A stretch of DNA of 7,571 bases from Gammaproteobacteria bacterium. Lineage in GTDB: Bacteria; Pseudomonadota; Gammaproteobacteria; Xanthomonadales; Xanthomonadaceae. Below the pieces are notes generated by a model, which worked only from the letters and a program-made list of their open reading frames with translations, was not told the DNA's origin and did no database searches. A program made the position numbers and the translations under genes. Shown here piece after piece: positions 1 to 5,303 of this stretch. The stretch is from the NCBI GenBank assembly GCA_012510865.1, contig JAAZHF010000052.1:1-7571 (forward strand). Direction: 5' to 3'. Every line of letters begins with the position of its first letter. The first letter of the stretch is position 1.

Positions 1-1386
1 GCGATGGCGCAGATCCTGATCAACTCGCGCATGTGCGCCGAGGGCCACCGCCCGATCTGCCAGGACACCGGCATCGTGACCGTGTTCCTCGAGATCGGCA
101 TGGAGGTGCGCTGGACCGACGCCACCATGGGCGTCGAGGACATGGTCAACGAGGGCGTGCGCCGCGCCTACAACCTGCCGGACAACAAGCTGCGCGCCAG
201 CGTGCTGGCCGACCCGGCGGGCAAGCGCCGCAACACCGGCGACAACACCCCGGCCATCGTCAACGTCAAGGTGGTCCCGGGCGGCAAGGTCGACGTGATC
301 GTGGCCGCCAAGGGCGGCGGCTCGGAGGCGAAGTCGAAGTTCGCCATGCTCAACCCGTCCGACTCGATCGTCGACTGGGTGCTGAAGACGGTGCCGACCA
401 TGGGCGCCGGCTGGTGCCCGCCGGGCATGCTCGGCATCGGCATCGGCGGCACCGCCGAGAAGGCCATGCTGCTGGCCAAGGAAGCGCTGATGGAGCCGAT
501 CGACATCGTCGACCTCAAGGCCCGCGGCCCGTCCAACCGGCTCGAGGAAATGCGGCTGGAGATCTTCGACGGGGTCAACGCGCTGGGCAGCGGCGCGCAG
601 GGCCTGGGCGGCCTGACCACCGTCCTCGACATCAAGATCAGGGACTACCCCACGCACGCGGCGAACCTGCCGGTGGCGATGATTCCCAACTGCGCGGCCA
701 CGCGGCACGCGCACTTCACCCTCGACGGCAGCGGCCCGGTGATGCTGGATCCGCCGTCGCTTGCGGACTGGCCGGAGATCACCTGGGACGCCTCCAAGGG
801 CCGCCGCGTGGACCTCGACACCGTCACCCGCGAGGAGGTCGCGTCCTGGCAGCCGGGCGAGACCCTGCTGCTCAGCGGCCGCCTGCTCACCGGGCGCGAC
901 GCCGCGCACAAGCGCATGGTCGAGATGCTCGACCGCGGCGAACCGCTGCCGGTCGACCTCGCCGGCCGCTTCATCTACTACGTGGGCCCGGTCGACCCGG
1001 TCGCGGGCGAGGTGGTGGGCCCCGCGGGCCCGACCACGGCGACGCGGATGGACAAGTTCACCGACCGCATCCTGTCCCAGGGCCTGCTGGGCATGGTCGG
1101 CAAGGCCGAGCGCGGCCCGGAGGCGATCGAGGCGATCCGCAGGCACGGCGCGGCCTACCTGATGGCGGTGGGCGGTTCGGCCTACCTGGTGTCGAAGGCG
1201 ATCAGGGCGGCGCGGGTGCTGGCGTTCGAGGACCTCGGCATGGAGGCCATCTACGAGTTCACGGTGCAGGACATGCCGGTGACCGTGGCCGTCGACGCCA
1301 CGGGCGTGTCCGTCCACGAGACCGGCCCGCGCGAGTGGCAGTCGCGGATCGGCGGGATTCCGCTCAAGGTCGTCGAGACCGCCTGA
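1..1386 (+). CDS. fumA: Class I fumarate hydratase (iron-sulfur), 5'-truncated by window edge
   Basis: This enzyme interconverts fumarate and L-malate in the TCA cycle in the cytoplasm, using an oxygen-sensitive [4Fe-4S] cluster. The frame is open from base 1, and the ATG at 4-6 is internal: the first cluster cysteine lies only about 20 residues in, whereas it is near residue 105 in E. coli FumA. An N-terminal piece of several tens of residues is therefore missing; 461 codons and a TGA remain. The three cluster cysteines are visible at 58-60 (ICQDTG motif), 415-417 (GWCPPG) and 691-693 (PNCAATRH). The first two are 119 residues apart, as I recall for FumA C105 and C224. The C-terminal beta domain shows GPAGPTTATRMDKFTD and GMVGKAERG, which carry substrate-binding Thr, Arg and Lys residues. 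The fused single chain argues against the two-subunit fumarase or tartrate dehydratase forms. It converges on the phospholipase D gene across a repeat-filled gap. Confidence 0.95.
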   Translation, partial: AMAQILINSRMCAEGHRPICQDTGIVTVFLEIGMEVRWTDATMGVEDMVNEGVRRAYNLPDNKLRASVLADPAGKRRNTGDNTPAIVNVKVVPGGKVDVIVAAKGGGSEAKSKFAMLNPSDSIVDWVLKTVPTMGAGWCPPGMLGIGIGGTAEKAMLLAKEALMEPIDIVDLKARGPSNRLEEMRLEIFDGVNALGSGAQGLGGLTTVLDIKIRDYPTHAANLPVAMIPNCAATRHAHFTLDGSGPVMLDPPSLADWPEITWDASKGRRVDLDTVTREEVASWQPGETLLLSGRLLTGRDAAHKRMVEMLDRGEPLPVDLAGRFIYYVGPVDPVAGEVVGPAGPTTATRMDKFTDRILSQGLLGMVGKAERGPEAIEAIRRHGAAYLMAVGGSAYLVSKAIRAARVLAFEDLGMEAIYEFTVQDMPVTVAVDATGVSVHETGPREWQSRIGGIPLKVVETA

Positions 1387-1398
1387 CCCGGCCCTAGG

Positions 1399-1534
1399 CC
1401 ATCGCGGCTGTAGCCGCTCCTACAGGTACGCCGACGCCATCGCGGCTGTAGCCGCTCCCACAGCCGCGCTCAAGCCATCGCGGCTGTAGCCGCTCCTACA
1501 GGTGCGCTCTTGTGGGAGCGGCTACAGCCGCGAT
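1399..1534. repeat. REP-like palindromic repeat array: three direct units plus one inverted unit
   Basis: Four near-identical units occur at 1399-1425, 1437-1463, 1475-1501 and, inverted, 1511-1534. The first three begin exactly 38 bases apart, so 27-base units alternate with 11-base spacers. Read on the minus strand, units 1-3 show a GTAG or GTGG head followed by the hairpin core GCGGCTACAGCCGC (five-base stem, TACA loop). Unit 4 has the same order on the plus strand. A GTRG tetranucleotide beside a short palindrome is the hallmark of REP elements mobilised in trans by Y1/RAYT transposases; none is encoded here. Similar units are common in Xanthomonadaceae intergenic regions, which I state from recall. 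The position between two convergent genes fits a role as a bidirectional transcript end or mRNA 3'-end stabiliser, which is inference. Confidence 0.85.
1477..1534. terminator. Large inverted repeat, possible bidirectional terminator
   Basis: REP units 3 (1477-1500) and 4 (1511-1534) are reverse complements over 24 bases with one mismatch, which would be a U·G wobble in plus-strand RNA, separated by a 10-base loop (1501-1510). The hairpin lies about 90 bases after the fumarase stop and about 30 bases after the phospholipase D stop, so it could end or protect both convergent transcripts. There is no T-tract on either side, so factor-independent termination is uncertain. Confidence 0.45.
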
Positions 1535-1586
1535 CATCCTTGCACCTTTGAGCGGAGCGATCGTCCTTACAGCTGGGAGCGGAGCG
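1533..1586. repeat. Degenerate 27-base tandem duplication overlapping the 3' end of the phospholipase D gene
   Basis: Bases 1533-1559 and 1560-1586 align without gaps with 22 of 27 identities, and both end in GAGCGGAGCG. The second copy contains the minus-strand stop codon of the phospholipase D gene (TTA at 1567-1569) and encodes its last residues. The first copy lies outside the gene and abuts REP unit 4. The unit length is a multiple of three, so the duplication keeps frame; the equivalent of the stop in the first copy reads as a sense codon (CAA). This looks like part of the same repeat-rich insertion as the REP array, with the coding end now lying inside it. Confidence 0.65.
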
Positions 1587-2862
1587 GCCGCACGAACTTC
1601 TCGGCGAGCTTCTCGCGCAGCGGCCGCCCCTCCCACATCGCATGCGAGTACTGCTTCGCATGCCCGAGGTCGTCCTCGAAGACCTCCGTCATGCGCGCCG
1701 CGAACGCCCGGTCGTAGACGTTGAGGCTGGCCTCGTCGTTGAGCCGGAACGAGCGGATGTCGAAGTTGGTGGAACCCAGCGACACCAGCTCCCCGTCCAC
1801 GATCAGCAGCTTCACGTGCAGCATCGTCGGCTGGTACTCGTGGATCTCGATGCCCGCCTCGAGGAGCGCTCCCCAGCTGGCCTTCGACGACAGCCGCACG
1901 GTTTCGGAGTCGATGTGCTCGCCGGGCAGAAGCACCCGCACCCGGACCCCCCGTTCGCGGGCGGCGACCAGGGCCTTCATGATCAGCTCGTCGGGGACGA
2001 AGTACGAGGCGGCCAGGTCGATCGTGTGCTCCGCGGCGGCGATCGCGGTCAGGTACATCAGGTGCATGCTCTCGCTGCCGCCGGCGGGCGAGGCGATGAA
2101 CATGTGCGCGTCCATGTCGCCGGCCCGCTCCAGCGGCGGGAAATACGCGGGGCCGTTGAGCAGGGTGCCGGTGGTCTTGATCCAGTTGTCGTTGAAGGCC
2201 GACTGCATCTGGGCCACCACCGGCCCCTCGATGCGGAAGTGGACCTCGCGCCAGTGGTCGGGGTCCTGCGCGTGCCCGGTCCACTGGTCGGCGATGCCGA
2301 CGCCGCCGGTGAAGCCGACCCGCCCGTCCACCACCAGCAGCTTGCGGTGGGTGCGGTTGTTCATGCGCCCCAGGTTGTACCAGTGCAGCGGCCGGTAGCG
2401 CTCGACCATGACGCCGGCGTCCTTCATCCGCTGCAGCATCTCCTCGTCCATCTTGATGCTGCCGACCCAGTCCACCAGCAGGTGCACGGCGACGCCGGCC
2501 TTCGCGCGTTCGGACAGGGCGTCGGCGAACTCGCCGCCGATGTCGCCCGACCAGTAGATGTAGGTCTCGAAGGTGATGGTCTCGCGCGCCGCGCGGATGG
2601 CGTCGAGCATCGCCGGGAAGATCTCGTCGCCGTTCTGGTAGTCGACGACGTGGTTGCCGGGCAGGATCGCGGGACCGAGCAGGACCGCCATCTCGCGGCG
2701 GAGCTGCGGATCGGCGACCGCGTGGCGATGCGCGATCTTGCGCTCGATCTTCTTCTCGGGCGTGGTGAAGTTCATCGCCAGCACCACGGCAAGCACCGTG
2801 ATGGCGGCAGTCAGCACGATCGTCCACGCCATGCGCTTGCGGCTCCGGGTTCGGCGGCTCAT
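1567..2862 (-). CDS. cls: Membrane-anchored cardiolipin synthase-like phospholipase D family protein
   Basis: The 431-residue product belongs to the phospholipase D superfamily and probably makes cardiolipin by phosphatidyl transfer at the inner membrane. Two complete HKD motifs are present: THRKLLVVDG with H172, K174 and D179, and LHVKLLIVDG with H349, K351 and D356, the latter followed by GSTNFD. An Arg/Lys-rich start (residues 3-10) precedes one transmembrane segment at about 11-30, and the FETYIYWSGDIG segment is typical of bacterial Cls proteins. E. coli ClsA has two such segments and ClsB none, so the subtype is not settled. I chose the ATG at 2862 because GAGGA lies four bases upstream and the basic-plus-hydrophobic start follows at once. 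A start at 2994 would add 44 residues, overlap the upstream pldA and lack this signal. It follows pldA by 76 bases and may be co-transcribed with it. Another phosphatidyltransferase or lipase activity cannot be excluded. Confidence 0.88.
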   Translation of the reverse strand: MSRRTRSRKRMAWTIVLTAAITVLAVVLAMNFTTPEKKIERKIAHRHAVADPQLRREMAVLLGPAILPGNHVVDYQNGDEIFPAMLDAIRAARETITFETYIYWSGDIGGEFADALSERAKAGVAVHLLVDWVGSIKMDEEMLQRMKDAGVMVERYRPLHWYNLGRMNNRTHRKLLVVDGRVGFTGGVGIADQWTGHAQDPDHWREVHFRIEGPVVAQMQSAFNDNWIKTTGTLLNGPAYFPPLERAGDMDAHMFIASPAGGSESMHLMYLTAIAAAEHTIDLAASYFVPDELIMKALVAARERGVRVRVLLPGEHIDSETVRLSSKASWGALLEAGIEIHEYQPTMLHVKLLIVDGELVSLGSTNFDIRSFRLNDEASLNVYDRAFAARMTEVFEDDLGHAKQYSHAMWEGRPLREKLAEKFVRPLRSQL

Positions 2863-2866
2863 CGGG

Positions 2867-2871
2867 TCCTC
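2867..2871 (-). promoter_or_regulatory. Ribosome binding site supporting the cls start
   Basis: GAGGA on the minus strand lies four bases before the ATG at 2862. The spacing is slightly short but it is the only purine-rich match, and it decides between this start and the longer frame beginning at 2994. Confidence 0.5.
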
Positions 2872-2914
2872 GGCGTCGCTGCGCCGGAGGCCGCACTGTG
2901 GGCCAGCCGCATTC

Positions 2915-2939
2915 AGCGCGGCGTGAAGCCTGCCGCGCT
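2915..2939 (-). terminator. GC-rich hairpin at the pldA stop codon
   Basis: A perfect eight-base stem (2915-2922 with 2932-2939) with a nine-base loop begins on the last base of the pldA stop codon and precedes cls. No T-run follows, so it may be an attenuating or processing hairpin between the two genes rather than a full terminator. Confidence 0.35.
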
Positions 2940-4057
2940 CAGAACCAGTCGAGAACCGAGATCCCGAAGCCCACGTAGGTGGCCCGGTGGTCATAGTCGA
3001 GCATGGTCTCGCCGTAGCCGCTGAACAGCTGCAGGTGCCCGTGCAGGCGGTTCGACAGCGGGAAGCCCCAGTCGAACTGCAGGGCGCCGTGCGAGCGGTC
3101 GCCCCCGCGCAGCGAGTGGCGCGCCATCAGCGCGAACAGCTGGTTGCCGCGCGTGTGCACCAGGGTGACGTCGCCGCGGCCCATGTAGTCCTCGATGCCC
3201 GGGTTGTCGTCGTCGCTGCCGTCGGAGATCCGGATCCAGGGCCGGAAGGTGATGGCCCAGTCCTCGCGGTCCAGGCCGATGTTGAACATCACCCGGTTCC
3301 AGCTGCGCGACAGCGGGTCGCCGCGTCCGTTCGACTGGTGGTTGATGCCGACCGCGGCCATCCGTCCCTTCCAGCCGCCGATGCTGTAGTTGTTGCGGAA
3401 CACCAGCAGGACTTCGGGCTCGTAGTTGGTCTCGCGGAAGGGGCTGGAGTTGTCGGTGTCGTAGACCTGCCAGCGCGAGCTCTGGGTGTAGCCGAGCCAG
3501 ATGTCGCCGTTGTCGCCGAACAGGTTCTCGGCGGCCTTGGTCTTGAAGCTGATCCGGAACTTGGCCTCGATGTCGTCGACGCCCGGGAGCTGCACCGGCG
3601 TGCCGTCGCTGGACGAGGTCGGGGTGGCGTTCGGGCGGTCGCTCCAGAAGGCCGGCAGCAGGTAGACGGGCTTGTAGCCGCGCATGTTGAACGTGCCGAG
3701 CTTGGAATCCCGGGCCAGCTCCCAGCGGCTGTCGAGCAGCGAGCCGCGGCCGGCATTGGCCAGGGCACGGCGGGGGTCGTCGTCGAGCGGGAAGACGTCG
3801 CTGCTGGTGTCGGCGCGCCGCGGCGGCCCGGCCCGGGCCTCGTCGAGCGCGCGCGCGGCCGCCTCGTCGGCCTCCCGGGGGGTGGGCGCCGCCCGCTTCA
3901 TCGCGCGGTCGTAGCAGGCCAGCCGGTCGGCGGCCGTCTCGATCGCCACGCAGGCCGCCGGGTCGTGGGTGACGGCGTCTTCTTCGGACTGCGCGTGCGC
4001 GGCCAGCGGCAGCAGGGCGCAGGCGGACAGGATCAGCAGGGGCGTCGGGTGGGCCAT
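2939..4057 (-). CDS. pldA: Outer membrane phospholipase A (OMPLA)
   Basis: OMPLA is a calcium-dependent, dimerisation-activated beta-barrel hydrolase that removes acyl chains from phospholipids misplaced in the outer leaflet of the outer membrane. The signature HQSNGRGDPLSRSWNR is present, with catalytic His240, Ser242 and Asn254. Their offsets (+2, +14) equal those of E. coli H142, S144 and N156. A signal peptide covers residues 1-22, with cleavage predicted after AHA. The barrel runs from roughly residue 110 to the C-terminal Phe372, whose last strand (YVGFGISVLDWF) fits a BAM recognition signal. At 372 residues it is longer than the E. coli enzyme (289). The extra part is an N-terminal periplasmic region of about 85 residues with a C36...RLAC48YD motif, then an acidic, Ala-rich linker. 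The ATG at 4057 begins the signal peptide directly, though no strong ribosome site is visible. It heads a pair with cls. Confidence 0.95.
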   Translation of the reverse strand: MAHPTPLLILSACALLPLAAHAQSEEDAVTHDPAACVAIETAADRLACYDRAMKRAAPTPREADEAAARALDEARAGPPRRADTSSDVFPLDDDPRRALANAGRGSLLDSRWELARDSKLGTFNMRGYKPVYLLPAFWSDRPNATPTSSSDGTPVQLPGVDDIEAKFRISFKTKAAENLFGDNGDIWLGYTQSSRWQVYDTDNSSPFRETNYEPEVLLVFRNNYSIGGWKGRMAAVGINHQSNGRGDPLSRSWNRVMFNIGLDREDWAITFRPWIRISDGSDDDNPGIEDYMGRGDVTLVHTRGNQLFALMARHSLRGGDRSHGALQFDWGFPLSNRLHGHLQLFSGYGETMLDYDHRATYVGFGISVLDWF

Positions 4058-4084
4058 GGCGGGTCCGGGGTCTGGATCGCGGAG

Positions 4085-4090
4085 AGTCTA
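4085..4090 (-). promoter_or_regulatory. Possible -10 element upstream of pldA
   Basis: TAGACT on the minus strand (four of six matches to TATAAT) lies about 27 bases before the pldA ATG and is the only AT-containing stretch in an otherwise almost purely G/C gap (4058-4137). No -35 partner is evident, so this is a weak candidate. Confidence 0.2.
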
Positions 4091-4110
4091 GCCGGCGCGG
4101 CGGGCGGCGG

Positions 4111-4125
4111 GCCGCGGGCCGCGGC
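4111..4125 (-). terminator. GC-only hairpin downstream of the DUF456 gene
   Basis: A six-base perfect stem (4111-4116 with 4120-4125) and three-base loop begin 12 bases after the DUF456 stop codon, inside a longer run of GC-only sequence from about 4091. It lacks a T-tract. In so GC-rich a stretch, chance pairing is likely, so the call is weak. Confidence 0.25.
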
Positions 4126-4137
4126 GCGACGCGGGTG

Positions 4138-4623
4138 CTACAGGATCCAGGCCAGCACGAACAGCCCGACCATCGAGAACGCGAGCCCGAGCTTCAGCAC
4201 CGTGCCGAAGGCGATGCCGAGCCAGGTGCCGAAGCCGACCCGGGTCGCCAGGGCCACGTCCCGGCCGTGCAGCAGTTCGCCCGCCAGCGCGCCGACGAAG
4301 GGGCCGGCGAACAGCCCGGGGAGCCCGAAGAACAGTCCCGCCATCGTGCCGAGCACCGCGCCGACCAGCGCCTTGCGGCTGGCGCCGACCCGGCGCGCGC
4401 CCAGGGCCGTGGCCCAGAAGTCGACCACCAGCGACAGCAGGGTCAGCAGCCCGAGGACCACGAGCACCGGGATGCCGACGTACGCGAAGCCGCCCGCCCA
4501 GGCGCCCAGCGCCATGCCGGCGAACACCAGCGGCAGGCCGGGCAGGGCGGGGAGGATGGTGCCGGCGAGCCCGACGAGCACGAGCGCCGCGGCCAGCACG
4601 TACCAGACGGTCTGCAGTTCCAT
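4138..4623 (-). CDS. DUF456 family integral membrane protein
   Basis: This is a small hydrophobic protein of 161 residues from a family without an established function. Hydrophobic stretches at about 6-23, 31-46, 50-70, 86-112 and 136-160 suggest four to five membrane passes, so it probably sits in the inner membrane. The family signature is visible as GTILPALPGLPLVFAGM near residues 21-37 and as GPFVGALAGEL at 107-117. A short basic loop (R77, R78, R83, K84) probably faces the cytoplasm. The start at 4623 opens directly with the first membrane segment; a weak GGAAGA lies about 11 bases upstream. It follows the SlyB-like lipoprotein gene on the same strand with a 78-base gap that contains a strong hairpin, so independent transcription is possible. 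The length is typical of the family. The class assignment is firm, but the role is unknown. Confidence 0.85.
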   Translation of the reverse strand: MELQTVWYVLAAALVLVGLAGTILPALPGLPLVFAGMALGAWAGGFAYVGIPVLVVLGLLTLLSLVVDFWATALGARRVGASRKALVGAVLGTMAGLFFGLPGLFAGPFVGALAGELLHGRDVALATRVGFGTWLGIAFGTVLKLGLAFSMVGLFVLAWIL

Positions 4624-4644
4624 TGCGGGAGTCTTCCACAGACG

Positions 4645-4667
4645 GACGGCCCGCGGGGCGGGCCGTC
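4645..4667 (-). terminator. Strong 10-base-pair hairpin between the SlyB-like and DUF456 genes
   Basis: A perfect ten-base stem (4645-4654 with 4658-4667) with a three-base GGG/CCC loop lies 34 bases after the lipoprotein stop and about 20 bases before the DUF456 start. There is no T-tract. It could end the lipoprotein transcript, or fold in the DUF456 leader and limit its translation. Confidence 0.5.
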
Positions 4668-4701
4668 AAGGTCACGGAGGGAGAGAGGCGTCCGCCGCGG
4701 G

Positions 4702-5181
4702 TCAGCGCAGCCATGCGCGGCCGTCGGCCACGCGCACGTACGAGCCCTCGCGGATGCCGCCGAGGTCGTTCTGCGAGACGACGGTCGTGCGACCGTTGTC
4801 CAGGCGCACGTGCACGTCGTAGGTCGACTGCGACTGCACGCGGTTCTGGATGGCGTTGCCGGCGACCGCGCCGCCGACCGCACCGGCGACGGTGGCGGTG
4901 TTGGCGCGGCCCTCGCTGTCGGTATTGCGCTCGGCGATCTCGCGCGCGGCCACCGCGCCGACGATGCCGCCGATCACCGCGCCGGTTGCGTTCGGGGCGC
5001 TGCTCCCGCGGGCGCGCTGGTCGATCCGGGTGACCACGCCGCAGGTGTCGCAATAGGCGCCCTGCGAGCTGCCGTAGCCGCTGCCGCAGCCGCCGCCCGA
5101 GTAGCCGGGCGACGTGCTGGCGCAGCCCACCATCGCGGTGGCGGCAATGAGCGCGGCGGCGCTCGTGATGCGGATCTTCAT
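4702..5181 (-). CDS. SlyB-like glycine-zipper 2TM outer-membrane lipoprotein
   Basis: The product is a 159-residue lipoprotein of the glycine-zipper 2TM (17 kDa surface antigen) family. E. coli SlyB, which has the same order of parts and nearly the same length, surrounds and stabilises outer-membrane proteins under envelope stress. The signal peptide (1-19) ends in a lipobox-like MVGC with lipidated Cys20; Ala21 and Ser22 follow, so there is no inner-membrane retention Asp. A Gly/Ser-rich linker (26-42) carries Cys32, Cys44 and Cys47. Two glycine zippers follow, G67-G71-G75 and G100-G104-G108, separated by a charged loop (80-94). The C-terminal domain (120-159) contains YDVHVRLDNGRTTVV and a GSYVRV segment, as in SlyB. 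I chose the ATG at 5181 because AGGAG lies seven bases upstream and the signal peptide starts there; a start at 5232 would add 17 non-signal residues. Whether it is a SlyB orthologue or a paralogue is open. Confidence 0.88.
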   Translation of the reverse strand: MKIRITSAAALIAATAMVGCASTSPGYSGGGCGSGYGSSQGAYCDTCGVVTRIDQRARGSSAPNATGAVIGGIVGAVAAREIAERNTDSEGRANTATVAGAVGGAVAGNAIQNRVQSQSTYDVHVRLDNGRTTVVSQNDLGGIREGSYVRVADGRAWLR

Positions 5182-5188
5182 GGTCTGG

Positions 5189-5193
5189 CTCCT
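5189..5193 (-). promoter_or_regulatory. Ribosome binding site of the SlyB-like gene
   Basis: AGGAG on the minus strand sits seven bases before the ATG at 5181, an ideal position. It settles the start in favour of the version that begins with the lipoprotein signal peptide. Confidence 0.8.
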
Positions 5194-5254
5194 GCACGGC
5201 ATGGGGAAGTCCGGCCCGAACTTAGGCGCCATGTCGTGAACAGGTGGTCAACCG

Positions 5255-5293
5255 CGCCGGCGGCGTGCAGTCGGCGTTCATGCGCCGCCGGCG
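5255..5293 (-). terminator. 11-base-pair GC hairpin downstream of the cytochrome gene
   Basis: Bases 5255-5265 are the exact reverse complement of 5283-5293, enclosing a 17-base loop. The hairpin starts ten bases after the cytochrome stop codon and ends about 70 bases before the lipoprotein start. There is no T-tract. A separation of the two transcripts here is plausible. Confidence 0.45.
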
Positions 5294-5303
5294 GGCGCCG
5301 CGC

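Noticed and set aside
33..1397. Second plus-strand frame within the fumarase gene
   Set aside because: The product is a low-complexity Arg/Gly/Pro/His chain with no motifs, while the overlapping fumarase frame has all cluster cysteines and active-site motifs.
1399..1534. Regular 27-base repeats with short spacers resembling a small CRISPR array
   Set aside because: Spacers are only 11 bases, the last copy is inverted, the unit is a GTRG-headed palindrome typical of REPs, and no cas gene is present.
2863..2994. 44-residue N-terminal extension of the phospholipase D protein from the ATG at 2994
   Set aside because: It overlaps the pldA coding end, runs through a hairpin, lacks a ribosome site and would place polar sequence before a normal membrane-anchor start.
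1642..3024. Plus-strand open frame opposite the phospholipase D gene
   Set aside because: It is Val/His/Gln/Asp-rich without family features, and the minus strand carries both HKD motifs.
2987..4822. Long plus-strand open frame opposite pldA, DUF456 and part of the lipoprotein gene
   Set aside because: Its translation is Val/Ala/Gly/Arg-rich and resembles no family; it is antisense to clearly recognised genes and is expected from GC-rich codon use.
5182..5232. 17-residue N-terminal extension of the SlyB-like lipoprotein
   Set aside because: It would disrupt the signal peptide, and a well-placed AGGAG supports the ATG at 5181.
5219..5251. Possible promoter for the SlyB-like gene: TTGACC (5246-5251) with TAAGTT (5219-5224), minus strand
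   Set aside because: The spacing is 21 bases, too long for a standard sigma-70 promoter, and the -10 match is poor; I could not support it.
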